A DNA stretch of 57,281 bases from Candidatus Stoquefichus sp. (GTDB lineage: Bacteria > Bacillota_I > Bacilli_A > Erysipelotrichales > Coprobacillaceae). Below are positions 22,585-32,322 of the stretch, one piece after another (position 1 is the stretch's first letter; each line of letters starts with the position of its first letter). Made by a program: the position numbers and the translations under genes. The stretch lies in the NCBI GenBank assembly GCA_021768625.1, contig JAETUM010000012.1:1-57281 (forward strand), written 5' to 3'. The notes under the pieces are model-generated. The model saw nothing but the letters and a program-made list of their open reading frames with translations. It had not been told where the DNA came from and did not search any database.

Positions 22585-23769
22585 ATGAACGAATATCAAA
22601 GAGGGGAAGAAGCGTTTTTAAAGGCTTATGGAAGATATGATACAGTTATAGAAAAAGGTGAAGGTGTTTATCTTTATGATACAAATGGTCATCAATATCT
22701 AGACTTTTATTCAGGAATAGGTGTGAATTCCTTTGGTTATGGTTACAAGCCATATGTTGAAAATTTAAAAAAACAATTAGAAACACTTACACATGTTTCT
22801 AATTACTTTTATACACCCGTCTCTGTTGAAGCAGCAGAGGCAGTTAAGAAAGCCACACAACTAGAAGGTGTCTTTTTCTGTAATTCTGGAGCAGAAGCTA
22901 CAGAGGGTGCATTAAAATTAGCTAGAAAATATTATTATATGAAAAATAAAACAGCAGATAGTGAAATCATTTCATTTCATCACTCATTTCATGGACGTAC
23001 AACAGGATCAGTGAAGTTAACTGGAAATCCTCATTATCAAGAAGCATTTGGTCCTTTGATATCTGGTGTTCGATATGCAACATTAAATGATATCGAAAGT
23101 GTGAAAGCTTTGATCAATGATAAGACAGCAGCTATTATTGTTGAACCTGTTCAAGGTGAAGGTGGAGTCTATCCATGTGAACAATCTTTCTTAAAAGAAT
23201 TAAGACAACTATGTGACCAACATGATATATGTTTGATTTTAGATGAAGTTCAATGTGGAATGGGACGTACAGGAACAATTATGACATATTTCCAATATGA
23301 TATTTTACCTGATATTGTATGTTTAGCTAAAGGTATTGGAGCAGGAGTTCCCGTAGGGGCTTTTGTTGCGAATAAAAAATACGCTGAAGCTATGCAACCA
23401 GGAGATCATGGAAGTACATATGGAGGAAATCCATTTGTATGTGCTGCAGTGAAAACTGTTTTTGAAATTATTAATAATGAAAATATGTTAGAACATGTTC
23501 GAGATATATCTCAATACTTGATTTGTCAATTAGATCAAGTTGTGGAAGAATTTGATATTGTTGAATCAAGAAGAGGACTTGGATTAATGCAAGGACTTGT
23601 TTTAAATCAAGATGCAAAACCAATCGTTAAAAGATTATTAGAAGATGGTGTGATTGTTATAACAGCAGGAGTCAATGTTATAAGAATGTTACCTCCATTT
23701 ATTATTGAAAAGCAACATGTTGATGAATATATTGGAAAATTAAAAAATATTTTAAAAGATTTTAAATAA
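22585..23769 (+). CDS. Class III aminotransferase, probably N-acetyl-LL-diaminopimelate aminotransferase
   Basis: 394 residues, fold type I PLP enzyme of the ArgD/acetylornithine group. The PLP Lys lies in CLAKGIGAGVPVGA; LDEVQCGMGRTG and NSGAEATEGALKLAR are typical. AGGAGG is only 2 bases from ATG 22,579 but 8 from ATG 22,585, so the latter is chosen. By sequence it would be called acetylornithine aminotransferase, but no arginine gene is near and it closes the operon dapF-dapH-dapL, which otherwise lacks its aminotransferase. I infer that it transaminates N-acetyl-2-amino-6-oxopimelate. It may also serve arginine synthesis. Confidence 0.82.
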   Translation: MNEYQRGEEAFLKAYGRYDTVIEKGEGVYLYDTNGHQYLDFYSGIGVNSFGYGYKPYVENLKKQLETLTHVSNYFYTPVSVEAAEAVKKATQLEGVFFCNSGAEATEGALKLARKYYYMKNKTADSEIISFHHSFHGRTTGSVKLTGNPHYQEAFGPLISGVRYATLNDIESVKALINDKTAAIIVEPVQGEGGVYPCEQSFLKELRQLCDQHDICLILDEVQCGMGRTGTIMTYFQYDILPDIVCLAKGIGAGVPVGAFVANKKYAEAMQPGDHGSTYGGNPFVCAAVKTVFEIINNENMLEHVRDISQYLICQLDQVVEEFDIVESRRGLGLMQGLVLNQDAKPIVKRLLEDGVIVITAGVNVIRMLPPFIIEKQHVDEYIGKLKNILKDFK

Positions 23770-23777
23770 AAAAAGAA

Positions 23778-23818
23778 AATCCTCTTATTTCTTCGTATAT
23801 AGAAGTAAGGGGGTTTTT
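23778..23818 (+). terminator. Terminator of the dap operon
   Basis: AATCCTCTTA pairs with TAAGGGGGTT (three G-T pairs), extended by TTCT / AGAA, then five T. The 3' arm also carries the GGGGG ribosome site of the next gene, so the hairpin could lower translation of the ABC transporter on read-through mRNA. Confidence 0.65.
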
Positions 23819-23820
23819 AT

Positions 23821-25833
23821 ATGCAAAAATATCCAATCTATATTCAAGATGAAGAAATGTCTTGTGGAGCTTATTGTATTTTGATGATATTAAAGTATTA
23901 TGGATATAATGAAGAAATAAGAGAAATTAAACAAAAAACAAGATTAAATCAAAATGGGATATCTATAAAAGGTATTGTTGAATGTTTCAAAGAATATCAA
24001 ATAGAATCTCAAGCCTATGAAGCAACACTTTATGATATTCAAGAACAAGTTCAATTACCATGTATTCTTTATATGGTTTATGAGAATTTAGGGCATTATG
24101 TTGTATTATATGAAATCAAAGATGACGAATATATTATAGCAGATCCAGCCAAAGGTTTGATTTCTATGTATAAGGAAGATATGGAACAGTATTATGCACA
24201 TAGAATGATAGCAATCACTCATATAGGAAGAGTTCCTGAACTTCATTATCAATCCTACTATCGTTTTTTATTATCAACTTTTGCTTCTTATCGTAGACCA
24301 ATAATGAAGCTAATATATAAAGGAATATTTATTTCTTTTTTGAGTTATTTAAGCAGTTACTTTTATCAGATTTTAATTGATGATATTCATCAAAAAACAC
24401 ATTTCTTTTATATGATTATTTTAGCTATAACATATGGAATGATTGAAATAATAAAAATTACAATAGATCAATTAAAAAATAAAGAAATTATACGTCTTTC
24501 AAGAGCTATTGATGAAGATTATGTATTTCAAACATCTATGAATCTTTTTTCATTACCGTATTCATTCTTTTATCAAGATAAAGGACAAATCCAAAGTCAA
24601 ATTTCAACATTTTATCAATTAAGTGAAATGAGTATAGAGTATTTTAGTAAGATCTTTTTAGATGGCTTTATGTTTGTTATTTTTATGGTAGGTATGTTTA
24701 TATTACAACCAATCATGACATTATGTGTTTGTATAATGATGATTATGATTTGTTTTTTAAGTTATCATTATTTACAGAAACTCCAACAAATACATAAAGT
24801 ATATTTAGAAGCTCATTTTAAATATCAACATCATCTTTTAGAACTTATTGAAAATCAATTTCTTATTCGTAGACATTTATTAGTACAATCAACAAGAGAA
24901 AGAAGTTATCATTATTTTTTAGATGAATCACTTACAAAAGAAAAGCAATCTATATATATGAATCATTTTCAACATCTTATACAATATATTATTTATATTT
25001 TCTATGTTGTTGTTATGATTTTAGGATTTTATTATTTTCAAAGAAAAATATTATCTTTAGGACAAGTTTTAATGTTTTATATGTTAATGTCATATTGTAT
25101 TGAACCATTATTTCATTTGATAGAGGTTTTCTCTGAGTATAAACAAACAAGTTTGATTTATGAAAAATATAAGTCATTTGAAGTGAAAAGAGAAGACAAA
25201 GAGATAATTCATGAAAAAATAACATCAATAACATTTGATAATTTAGGATATTCATATGGGTATCAAATGCCTTTATTTGAACATATTGATTATAAAATTG
25301 ATAAACATGTTTTATTAAAAGGGAAAACTGGAAGTGGAAAATCAACATTGTTAAAATTATTAATGGGATATGATATGAATTATAAGGGGGATATTTATAT
25401 CAATAATCAAGAATTAAGAGATATTTCATTAGAATCTTTATATCAACATATAGGTTATGTATGTGAAACACCTACCTTTTTACATTTAACTTTATATGAT
25501 AATTTTTTGTGTGATGATGAAAAGAAAATAAGAACATTATTAAAAGCATTTCATCAAGAAGAGCTGATTAATATGTTTCATATAGTATTAGATGAAGATG
25601 GAAGTCCTTTGTCTTTAGGGCAAAGACAAGTTGTTGCCATTATACGTATGCTATGTCAAAATTATGATGTATGTATTTTGGATGAGGCTTTTTCACATAT
25701 GGATGCAAAACTTTCTGCAAGTGTACAACGTTATTTATTTCAACATGATCAAGAGAGAATATATGTTGTTGTGAATCATCAAACGAGAACTATGAAGAAG
25801 GGATGGGATTGTTTGTTGTTGGATAAAAATTAA
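23821..25833 (+). CDS. Peptidase-containing ABC transporter (C39 peptidase, permease, ATPase)
   Basis: 670 residues in the order C39 peptidase (1-135), six-TM permease (about 150-440) and ATPase (about 460-670). Catalytic triad: Cys15 in EEMSCGAYC, His92 in GHYVVLYE and Asp108 in ADPAKG. Walker A GKTGSGKST, Walker B YDVCILDEAF; the ABC signature reads LSLGQRQ in place of LSGGQ. Such exporters cut double-Gly leaders and export bacteriocins or signal peptides. No double-Gly precursor, modification enzyme or accessory protein is encoded beside it, so the substrate is unknown and may be encoded elsewhere. The N-terminus is intact. Confidence 0.92.
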   Translation: MQKYPIYIQDEEMSCGAYCILMILKYYGYNEEIREIKQKTRLNQNGISIKGIVECFKEYQIESQAYEATLYDIQEQVQLPCILYMVYENLGHYVVLYEIKDDEYIIADPAKGLISMYKEDMEQYYAHRMIAITHIGRVPELHYQSYYRFLLSTFASYRRPIMKLIYKGIFISFLSYLSSYFYQILIDDIHQKTHFFYMIILAITYGMIEIIKITIDQLKNKEIIRLSRAIDEDYVFQTSMNLFSLPYSFFYQDKGQIQSQISTFYQLSEMSIEYFSKIFLDGFMFVIFMVGMFILQPIMTLCVCIMMIMICFLSYHYLQKLQQIHKVYLEAHFKYQHHLLELIENQFLIRRHLLVQSTRERSYHYFLDESLTKEKQSIYMNHFQHLIQYIIYIFYVVVMILGFYYFQRKILSLGQVLMFYMLMSYCIEPLFHLIEVFSEYKQTSLIYEKYKSFEVKREDKEIIHEKITSITFDNLGYSYGYQMPLFEHIDYKIDKHVLLKGKTGSGKSTLLKLLMGYDMNYKGDIYINNQELRDISLESLYQHIGYVCETPTFLHLTLYDNFLCDDEKKIRTLLKAFHQEELINMFHIVLDEDGSPLSLGQRQVVAIIRMLCQNYDVCILDEAFSHMDAKLSASVQRYLFQHDQERIYVVVNHQTRTMKKGWDCLLLDKN

Positions 25834-25899
25834 AGTGATGAAGAAATAAAATGAATATGTTATAATTGAGAATATAAGAATGAGTAAAAGGGTGAATAT

Positions 25900-26358
25900 A
25901 TGGTTATTGATTTTGTATATGAAGATGAAAAAGAATTATGTGAAGTGAATTATGAAGAACAATTCATAAAAATTATTGAAAGAACTTTAAATCATTTAAA
26001 AATAGATGATGATATTGAATTATCATGTATTCTTGTTGATGATGAAGATATTCATCATATAAATAAAGAATATAGAGATATGGATCGTTCAACAGATGTG
26101 ATTAGTTTTGCATTGGAGGATAATGAACAATTTTATGTTGAAGGTATGCCAAGAAGTATTGGAGATATTTTTATATCTGTTGATCATGCAAAAATGCAAG
26201 CTAAAGAATATGGACATTCTTTAAAAAGAGAAATGTGTTTTTTATTTACACATGGATTATTACATCTTTTAGGTTATGATCATATGAATGAAGAAGATGA
26301 AAGAGTAATGTTTTCTTTACAAAAGGAAATTCTTGAAAGTTTACATATTGAAAGATAA
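25900..26358 (+). CDS. ybeY: Endoribonuclease YbeY (16S rRNA maturation)
   Basis: 152 residues. The zinc-binding signature HGLLHLLGYDH is intact, and STDVISFALE and GDIFIS are typical. It matures the 16S rRNA 3' end and acts in ribosome quality control. It starts GTGAATATATGG-side at ATG 25,900 with AAAGGGTG before it, and TATAAT near 25,862 is a probable -10 box. Followed by era after 10 bases, as in many Firmicutes, though dgkA and cdd, usual between them in Bacillus, are missing. Confidence 0.97.
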   Translation: MVIDFVYEDEKELCEVNYEEQFIKIIERTLNHLKIDDDIELSCILVDDEDIHHINKEYRDMDRSTDVISFALEDNEQFYVEGMPRSIGDIFISVDHAKMQAKEYGHSLKREMCFLFTHGLLHLLGYDHMNEEDERVMFSLQKEILESLHIER

Positions 26359-26368
26359 GGAGAAAGTT

Positions 26369-27262
26369 ATGACATTTAAATCTGGGTTTGTAAGTATTGT
26401 TGGAAGACCTAATGTTGGAAAATCAACATTATTAAATCATATTTTAAAGACAAAATTGGCTATTACATCGTCAACTGCACAAACAACAAGAAATACAATT
26501 CAAGGTATTTATACAGATGATGATGCTCAAATTATTTTTATGGATACACCAGGTATCCATAAACCACAAGATGGTTTGGGTTCTTTTATGAATACAAATG
26601 CTTTAAATAGTATATATGGGGTAGATTTGGTTTTGTTTATTGCTCCTGCTAATGAGAATATCGGTAAGGGAGATCGCTTTATTGTGAATCGTTTAAAAGA
26701 AGCAGATGGACCAGTTTATTTATTACTTAATAAGATTGATTTATTGAGTAAAGATGAGTTAATTAAAAAGTTAAGTGAGTGGAAAGAACTTTTTGATTTT
26801 AAAGAAATAATTCCTATAAGTGCATTGAATGGTGATAATATCAATCAATTGATGACAATGATTAAGAATGATCTACAAGAAGGAGTTATGTACTATCCTA
26901 AAGATCATATTACAGATCATCCAGAACGATTTATTATGGCTGAGTTTATTCGAGAAAAAATCTTGTATTTCACACATGAAGAGGTTCCACATAGTGTAGC
27001 TATTGTGATTGAAAGAATGGAAGAAGATGAAGATGGAGTACATATCATGGCTGCTATTGTTGTTGATCGTCCTAGTCAAAAAGCTATTATTATTGGTAAA
27101 CAAGGAGCCATGATTAAGAAGATTAGACAAAATGCAAGACGTGAAATGAAACGTTTTTTACAAGTTCCAGTCGATCTTGAACTTTTTGTAAAAGTAGAAA
27201 AAAATTGGAGAAATAAACAAAAGTATCTTAAGGAGTTTGGATACGATGAAAACGACTATTAA
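26369..27262 (+). CDS. era: GTPase Era
   Basis: 297 residues from ATG 26,369, which follows AAGGAGAAAG; the longer reading from 26,333 lies in the end of ybeY. G1 GRPNVGKST, G3 DTPG and G4 NKID are present, and the C-terminal KH domain has IIIGKQGAMIKKI. Era binds the 3' end of 16S rRNA during 30S assembly. Its end overlaps recO by 17 bases. Confidence 0.97.
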   Translation: MTFKSGFVSIVGRPNVGKSTLLNHILKTKLAITSSTAQTTRNTIQGIYTDDDAQIIFMDTPGIHKPQDGLGSFMNTNALNSIYGVDLVLFIAPANENIGKGDRFIVNRLKEADGPVYLLLNKIDLLSKDELIKKLSEWKELFDFKEIIPISALNGDNINQLMTMIKNDLQEGVMYYPKDHITDHPERFIMAEFIREKILYFTHEEVPHSVAIVIERMEEDEDGVHIMAAIVVDRPSQKAIIIGKQGAMIKKIRQNARREMKRFLQVPVDLELFVKVEKNWRNKQKYLKEFGYDENDY

Positions 27263-27983
27263 TGAAGAGGTTGTAGAAGCCATTATTTTAAAACGAACTT
27301 TTTATAAAGAAAATGATGTGATCTTACATGTTTATACAAAGGATTTTGGGAAAATTGGAATTCATGCAAGAGGTGTTCGTAAATTAACAAGCAAGAATGC
27401 AAGAGCTTGTCAAGAGATGATGATAAGTGAAATGACAATCCACCTAAAAAAGGGATTAAGTTCTTTGATGAAAGCAACACCACTTCATTACTTAAGACAT
27501 ATTAAAGAAAACTTAGAAAGTGAAATTGTAGGAAATTATATTTTAGAGTATTATTATCGTTATATTGAAGAGAATATGCCCTCTTTAGAAGAATATGATA
27601 TGCTTGTTACATCGTTAAAAGTATTAGATCAAGGATACCCACCTTTATTAGTATATTTGTTATTTAATGTTTTTATTTTAGAACATAATGGTATTATGAT
27701 TAATGTAGATGGATGTGTAAAATGTGGCTCTACAAAAGTCGTTTCTCTTTCAATAGAAGATGGTGGATTTTTATGTTCAGACCATCTTTTGCAACATCGA
27801 ACATATTCTATAGATTTTTTAAAAGCTTTTAGACATATTCATAAATTATCGATTCATCAAATAGATTCTTTACATATTGATGAGAAGATTATGAGAGAGC
27901 TTATTGAAGTTATGGATTATTGTATTGAAGAATATACGGGGATTTCACTTCGTACAAAGATATTTATTCAACAAATTGTGTAG
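27246..27983 (+). CDS. recO: DNA repair protein RecO
   Basis: 245 residues from ATG 27,246, with AAGGAG 12 bases before; TTG 27,237 is less likely. An N-terminal OB fold (EAIILKRTFYKENDVILHVYT) is followed by a helical domain with a zinc finger (CVKCGST, then FLCSDH, where the last ligand is His). It loads RecA with RecF/RecR and anneals strands. Translationally coupled to era. Confidence 0.95.
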   Translation: MKTTINEEVVEAIILKRTFYKENDVILHVYTKDFGKIGIHARGVRKLTSKNARACQEMMISEMTIHLKKGLSSLMKATPLHYLRHIKENLESEIVGNYILEYYYRYIEENMPSLEEYDMLVTSLKVLDQGYPPLLVYLLFNVFILEHNGIMINVDGCVKCGSTKVVSLSIEDGGFLCSDHLLQHRTYSIDFLKAFRHIHKLSIHQIDSLHIDEKIMRELIEVMDYCIEEYTGISLRTKIFIQQIV

Positions 27984-28003
27984 AAAACTGCACAATTTTA
28001 TTT
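27973..28003 (+). terminator. Terminator of the ybeY-era-recO operon
   Basis: AAATTGTG / CACAATTT with a 10-base loop and a TATTTTTC tail. The 5' arm includes the last codons of recO. Confidence 0.65.
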
Positions 28004-28053
28004 TTCTTCTGAGAACTTTGTTGTATAATATGTGAATATAAAGGGGAAAGAGC

Positions 28054-29865
28054 ATGGGAAATTTTTTACCAACAACAAAAGAAGAAATGTTAGAAAGAGG
28101 TTGGGAACAACCAGATTTTGTATATATTAGTGGTGATGCTTATGTTGATCATCCATCGTTTGGTGCTGCTATTATTACAAGAACACTTGAGAGCAGAGGG
28201 TTCAAAGTGTGTTTTTTAGCTCAACCAGATTGGCGTTCATTGGATGATTTTCAACGTTTTGGAAAACCAAGATTAGGATTTATGATTTCTAGTGGAAATA
28301 TAGATTCAATGGTTAATCATTATAGTGTATCTAAAAAGAAAAGAAAAAAAGATAGTTATTCAAATAATGGTGAAGCAGGTCATAGACCAGATAGAGCTGT
28401 TATTGTTTATAGTCAAAAAGTGAGAGAAGTTTATAAGGATGCTACTATATTAATAGGTGGTATTGAAGCCAGCTTAAGAAGATTATCTCATTATGATTAT
28501 TGGGATGATAAAGTTAGAAAATCTATACTTGTTGATTCTGGTGCTGATTTATTAATGTATGGCATGGGTGAAAATAGTGTTGTGGAGATTGCTGAGGCAT
28601 TGGATGCAGGTATTGATGTTCAGTATTTAACATATCTTGACGGAACTGTTTTTAAAACAAAAGATTTATCAATGGTTCCTGATTATGTGATGTTGCCAAG
28701 TTATGAAGATGTTACAAAAAGTAAGAAGGCATATGCAAAATCATTTGCTATTCAATATCATAATACAGACCACTTTAATGCAAAAACATTAGTAGAACCC
28801 TATGATGGATTTTATATTGTTCAAAATAGACCAAATCGTCCATTAACACAAATGGAATTTGATGATACTTATGCTTTGCCATATGAAAGAACATATCATC
28901 CATCATATGATTATATTCCTGCTATAGAAGAAGTTAAATTTTCTTTAATTAGTAATAGAGGTTGCTTTGGTGCATGTAATTTCTGTGCTTTAAATTTCCA
29001 TCAAGGAAGAATCATACAAACACGTTCACATGAATCTCTTATTGATGAAGCTAAGATGATTATTCAAGATAAAGATTTTAAGGGATATATTCACGATGTG
29101 GGAGGGCCAACGGCTAACTTTAGACAGCCAAGTTGTAAGAAACAAGAAGAACATGGTGCTTGTCCAACAAAGCAATGCCTATGGCCAAAACCATGTCATA
29201 ATTTAAATGTGGATCATAGTGATTATTTGTCATTATTAAAGAAATTAAGAGAATTAGATGGGGTAAAGAAAGTCTTTGTAAGATCCGGAATCAGATATGA
29301 TTATTTGATGTATGATAAAGATGATACTTTTTTCAAAGAACTTATTAAACATCACATTAGTGGACAATTAAAAGTTGCTCCTGAACATATTAGTGATCAG
29401 GTCTTAGATAAAATGGGAAAACCAAGAAGACAATTGTATGAAAAGTTTGTCGATAAATATCAGTATTTGAATAAAGAAATGAATATGAACCAATTTTTAG
29501 TACCATATCTTATGTCATCACATCCAGGAAGTGATTTAAATAGTGCTATAGAATTGGCAGAATATTTAAGGGATATTCATCATCAACCAGAACAAGTTCA
29601 AGATTTTTATCCAACACCTGGAACGTTATCTACAGCTATGTACTATACAGAATTAGATCCACGTGATATGAAACCTGTTTATGTTGCAAAAACAGCAAAA
29701 GAGAAAGCAATGCAACGTGCTTTGATGCAATATCGTAATCCTAAAAATTATCATTTAGTTTATGAAGCACTTGTTGAAGCAAAAAGACAAGACTTAATAG
29801 GTTTTGATAAAAAATCACTCATTAAGCCTAAAGGACAAAAAAGACCATTGAAAAGGGGGAAATAA
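28054..29865 (+). CDS. YgiQ-family radical SAM protein (UPF0313)
   Basis: 603 residues. The [4Fe-4S] cluster motif CFGACNFCAL (CxxxCxxC, about 305-312) lies in the radical SAM domain, with an upstream cobalamin-binding-like domain and the YgiQ signature KRPLKRGK-type basic tail. Extra Cys (CPTKQCLWPKPC) follow the core. Function in the family is unproven. GTTGTATAATATGTG upstream is a probable -10 box. The next gene begins 2 bases after its stop, so they are co-transcribed. Confidence 0.9.
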   Translation: MGNFLPTTKEEMLERGWEQPDFVYISGDAYVDHPSFGAAIITRTLESRGFKVCFLAQPDWRSLDDFQRFGKPRLGFMISSGNIDSMVNHYSVSKKKRKKDSYSNNGEAGHRPDRAVIVYSQKVREVYKDATILIGGIEASLRRLSHYDYWDDKVRKSILVDSGADLLMYGMGENSVVEIAEALDAGIDVQYLTYLDGTVFKTKDLSMVPDYVMLPSYEDVTKSKKAYAKSFAIQYHNTDHFNAKTLVEPYDGFYIVQNRPNRPLTQMEFDDTYALPYERTYHPSYDYIPAIEEVKFSLISNRGCFGACNFCALNFHQGRIIQTRSHESLIDEAKMIIQDKDFKGYIHDVGGPTANFRQPSCKKQEEHGACPTKQCLWPKPCHNLNVDHSDYLSLLKKLRELDGVKKVFVRSGIRYDYLMYDKDDTFFKELIKHHISGQLKVAPEHISDQVLDKMGKPRRQLYEKFVDKYQYLNKEMNMNQFLVPYLMSSHPGSDLNSAIELAEYLRDIHHQPEQVQDFYPTPGTLSTAMYYTELDPRDMKPVYVAKTAKEKAMQRALMQYRNPKNYHLVYEALVEAKRQDLIGFDKKSLIKPKGQKRPLKRGK

Positions 29866-29867
29866 AT

Positions 29868-30785
29868 ATGAAAATAACAGAAACATATACATCCTGTATG
29901 CATGTTCATGTTCGATATCATATTTATCATCCTAAGGTTATTTTACGTGTAAAGGGTGTCATTCAAATACACCATGGTATGGGAGAACATGCTGATCGTT
30001 ATGATCACTTTGCATCATTTTTATTAAATCATGGATTTGTCGTTGTTGTTAGCGACTTTGTAGGACATGGGAAATCTCTGATTGATTTTGAACAAGGTTA
30101 TTTTGGAAAAGAAAATGGCTCTAATAGTATTGTGAAAGATATGTTTCATCTTTTTGAGATTATAAGAGAGGACTATCCAGACGCTCCTTACTTTATGTTG
30201 GGAGTAGATATAGGTTCTATATTTATAAGAAAATTTGTGAGTGAGTATGGTGATTTTATAGACGGTGTTCTTCTCATTGGAACACTTGCTAAAGTAGAAC
30301 ATAGATATATTCAAAATACTTACTTATCTCTTATGAAAATGATAAAAGGTCCAGTACATAGAGCACAAAGGTTATTTCAAGGATTGAATACAACATGGAA
30401 TAGAAGACTATTTAAAGTAAGTCGAGGAACACATTGGTTGACAAGTGATTCACAAGAACGACAAAGTTATCGTAATGATCCATTATCATACTTTGCATAT
30501 ACTATTCAAGGGTATAGAGACATTTTACAGACTATTCTTGAGGTAAATGCAGATGATTGTATTCAAAAGATACCTAACTATCTTCCTATTTATATAGCAG
30601 AAGGGGAATATGATCCATTAGCTAGAGGTGTAAAACAATTAGTAGAGAAATATAAAAATAAAGGAATTCGTGATTTGACATATCATGTTTTTGAAAAAAG
30701 AAGACATGCTTTGCTTTTTGAACAAAATAAAAAAGAAATATATTTTGATATATTAGATTGGTTAGAGGAAAGAACTTATTTATGA
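29868..30785 (+). CDS. Alpha/beta hydrolase with Asp in the nucleophile position
   Basis: 305 residues of the Hydrolase_4 / monoacylglycerol-lipase-like group. HHGMGEHADRY and SDFVGHGKS are typical. The nucleophile elbow reads LGVDIGS (Asp114) where relatives have GHSMGS, while the acid (Asp249 in GEYDPLA) and His280 (RRHALLFE) remain. Asp nucleophiles occur in epoxide hydrolases and haloalkane dehalogenases with the same G-x-D-x-G pattern, so the protein could have a different reaction, or be inactive. Cytoplasmic: no signal peptide. GGGGGAAATAAAT precedes the ATG. Confidence 0.85.
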   Translation: MKITETYTSCMHVHVRYHIYHPKVILRVKGVIQIHHGMGEHADRYDHFASFLLNHGFVVVVSDFVGHGKSLIDFEQGYFGKENGSNSIVKDMFHLFEIIREDYPDAPYFMLGVDIGSIFIRKFVSEYGDFIDGVLLIGTLAKVEHRYIQNTYLSLMKMIKGPVHRAQRLFQGLNTTWNRRLFKVSRGTHWLTSDSQERQSYRNDPLSYFAYTIQGYRDILQTILEVNADDCIQKIPNYLPIYIAEGEYDPLARGVKQLVEKYKNKGIRDLTYHVFEKRRHALLFEQNKKEIYFDILDWLEERTYL

Positions 30786-30802
30786 TATACTCTTATAGTT
30801 GG

Positions 30803-30831
30803 TTGACAAATAACTACTATAAGGGTATAAA
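30803..30831 (+). promoter_or_regulatory. Sigma-A-type promoter of glyS
   Basis: TTGACA, 17 bases, TATAAA, giving a leader of about 90 bases. Confidence 0.65.
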
Positions 30832-30860
30832 TAGTGTGTTATCACATAATAGGTATGATT

Positions 30861-30885
30861 ATGACTTAGTTAAGCACTAAGTCAT
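30861..30885 (+). promoter_or_regulatory. Leader hairpin of glyS
   Basis: Perfect 10-bp stem ATGACTTAGT / ACTAAGTCAT, loop TAAGC, followed by TCATTCTTTTATAG. It is in the glyS leader and may be a weak attenuator. The T-box consensus (AGGGTGGNACCGCG) is absent. Confidence 0.5.
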
Positions 30886-30930
30886 TCATTCTTTTATAGA
30901 GGTATAAAATAAAGATAAAGGGGTATAAAT

Positions 30931-32307
30931 ATGGCAAATAAAGATATGGAAAAAATAGTTGCACATGCAAAAAATTCAGGGTTTGTATATCAAGGTTCTG
31001 AAATTTATGATGGTTTAGCAAACACTTGGGATTATGGTCCTTTAGGTGTTGAAATGAAGAATAATATTAAAAGATTATGGTGGAAAAGATTCATTCAAGA
31101 ATCACCTTATAATGTAGGGTTGGATTCTGCTATATTTATGAATCCTAGAGTATGGGAAGCAAGTGGACATGTTGGTGGTTTTAGTGATCCATTGATTGAC
31201 TGTAAAAAGTGTAAAACAAGACATCGTGCTGATAAGTTAATTGAGGATTATGATCCAGAGATCCATAGTGATGGATGGGAACCAGAAAAAATGATGGAAT
31301 TTATTAGAGAACATCATATTCAATGTCCAGATTGTGGAAGTGAAGATTTTACAGATATTCGTGAGTTTGAATTAATGTTTAAAACAGAGATGGGGACTGT
31401 TAAAGGAGAAAAAAATATTGTTTATTTACGACCAGAAACAGCACAAGGTATTTTTGTGAATTTCAAGAATATTCAAAGAACTTCTCGTAAGAAAGTTCCT
31501 TTTGGAATTGGACAAATTGGAAAGTCATTTAGAAATGAAATTACACCAGGTAACTTTATTTTTAGAACAAGAGAATTTGAACAAATGGAACTAGAATTCT
31601 TCTGTAAACCAGACACAGACTTAGAATGGTTTGATTATTGGAAGAATGGATGTATGCAGTTCTTATTAGATTTAGGATTAACTGCAGATAATTTACGTTT
31701 TAGAGATCATGAACAAGCTGAACTTTCATTTTATTCAAAAGCAACAAGTGATATAGAATATTTATATCCTGCACCTTTGAATTGGGGAGAACTATGGGGA
31801 ATTGCTGATAGAACAGATTATGATTTATCTCGTCATCAAGAATTCTCTAAGAAAAATTTAGAATATTTAGATCCAGAAACAAATAAAAAATATATTCCAT
31901 ACGTTATCGAACCATCAGTTGGAGCAGATCGTCTATTCTTATCTGTTTTAGCTGATGCATATGATGAAGAACAACTAGAAAAAGATACACGTATTGTTAT
32001 GCATTTACATCCTGCTGTTGCACCAATAAAAGCAGCAATATTACCACTGACAAAGAAACAAAGTGATAAAGCTATGGAAGTTTATGCAATGCTTGCTAAA
32101 GAATTTAATGTTGAATTTGATGTTGCAGGGCAAATTGGAAAACGTTATCGTCGTCAAGATGCAATTGGAACACCATTTTGTATAACTGTTGATTTTGATA
32201 CTGACAATGACCAATCAGTGACATTAAGAGATCGTGATACAATGGAACAAGTTCGTTTGCCAATAAGTGAACTTGAGAGTTATATAGCTCAAAAAGTAAA
32301 ATTTTAA
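30931..32307 (+). CDS. glyS: Glycyl-tRNA synthetase (homodimeric type)
   Basis: 458 residues, class [33 protein letters not shown] and [10 protein letters not shown] are the family motifs; CKKC and CPDC form a zinc ribbon. The C-terminal domain binds the anticodon. It charges tRNA-Gly. The alpha2 type replaces the separate glyQ/glyS found in many Bacillales. AAGGGGTATAAAT precedes the ATG, with its own promoter, and dnaG follows after 15 bases. Confidence 0.96.
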   Translation: MANKDMEKIVAHAKNSGFVYQGSEIYDGLANTWDYGPLGVEMKNNIKRLWWKRFIQESPYNVGLDSAIFMNPRVWEASGHVGGFSDPLIDCKKCKTRHRADKLIEDYDPEIHSDGWEPEKMMEFIREHHIQCPDCGSEDFTDIREFELMFKTEMGTVKGEKNIVYLRPETAQGIFVNFKNIQRTSRKKVPFGIGQIGKSFRNEITPGNFIFRTREFEQMELEFFCKPDTDLEWFDYWKNGCMQFLLDLGLTADNLRFRDHEQAELSFYSKATSDIEYLYPAPLNWGELWGIADRTDYDLSRHQEFSKKNLEYLDPETNKKYIPYVIEPSVGADRLFLSVLADAYDEEQLEKDTRIVMHLHPAVAPIKAAILPLTKKQSDKAMEVYAMLAKEFNVEFDVAGQIGKRYRRQDAIGTPFCITVDFDTDNDQSVTLRDRDTMEQVRLPISELESYIAQKVKF

Positions 32308-32322
32308 TAAAGGAGGACAGTT

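Noticed and set aside
30832-30930. T-box leader in front of glyS
   Set aside because: The leader is under 100 bases and has no AGGGTGGNACCGCG motif or antiterminator; only a simple hairpin is present.
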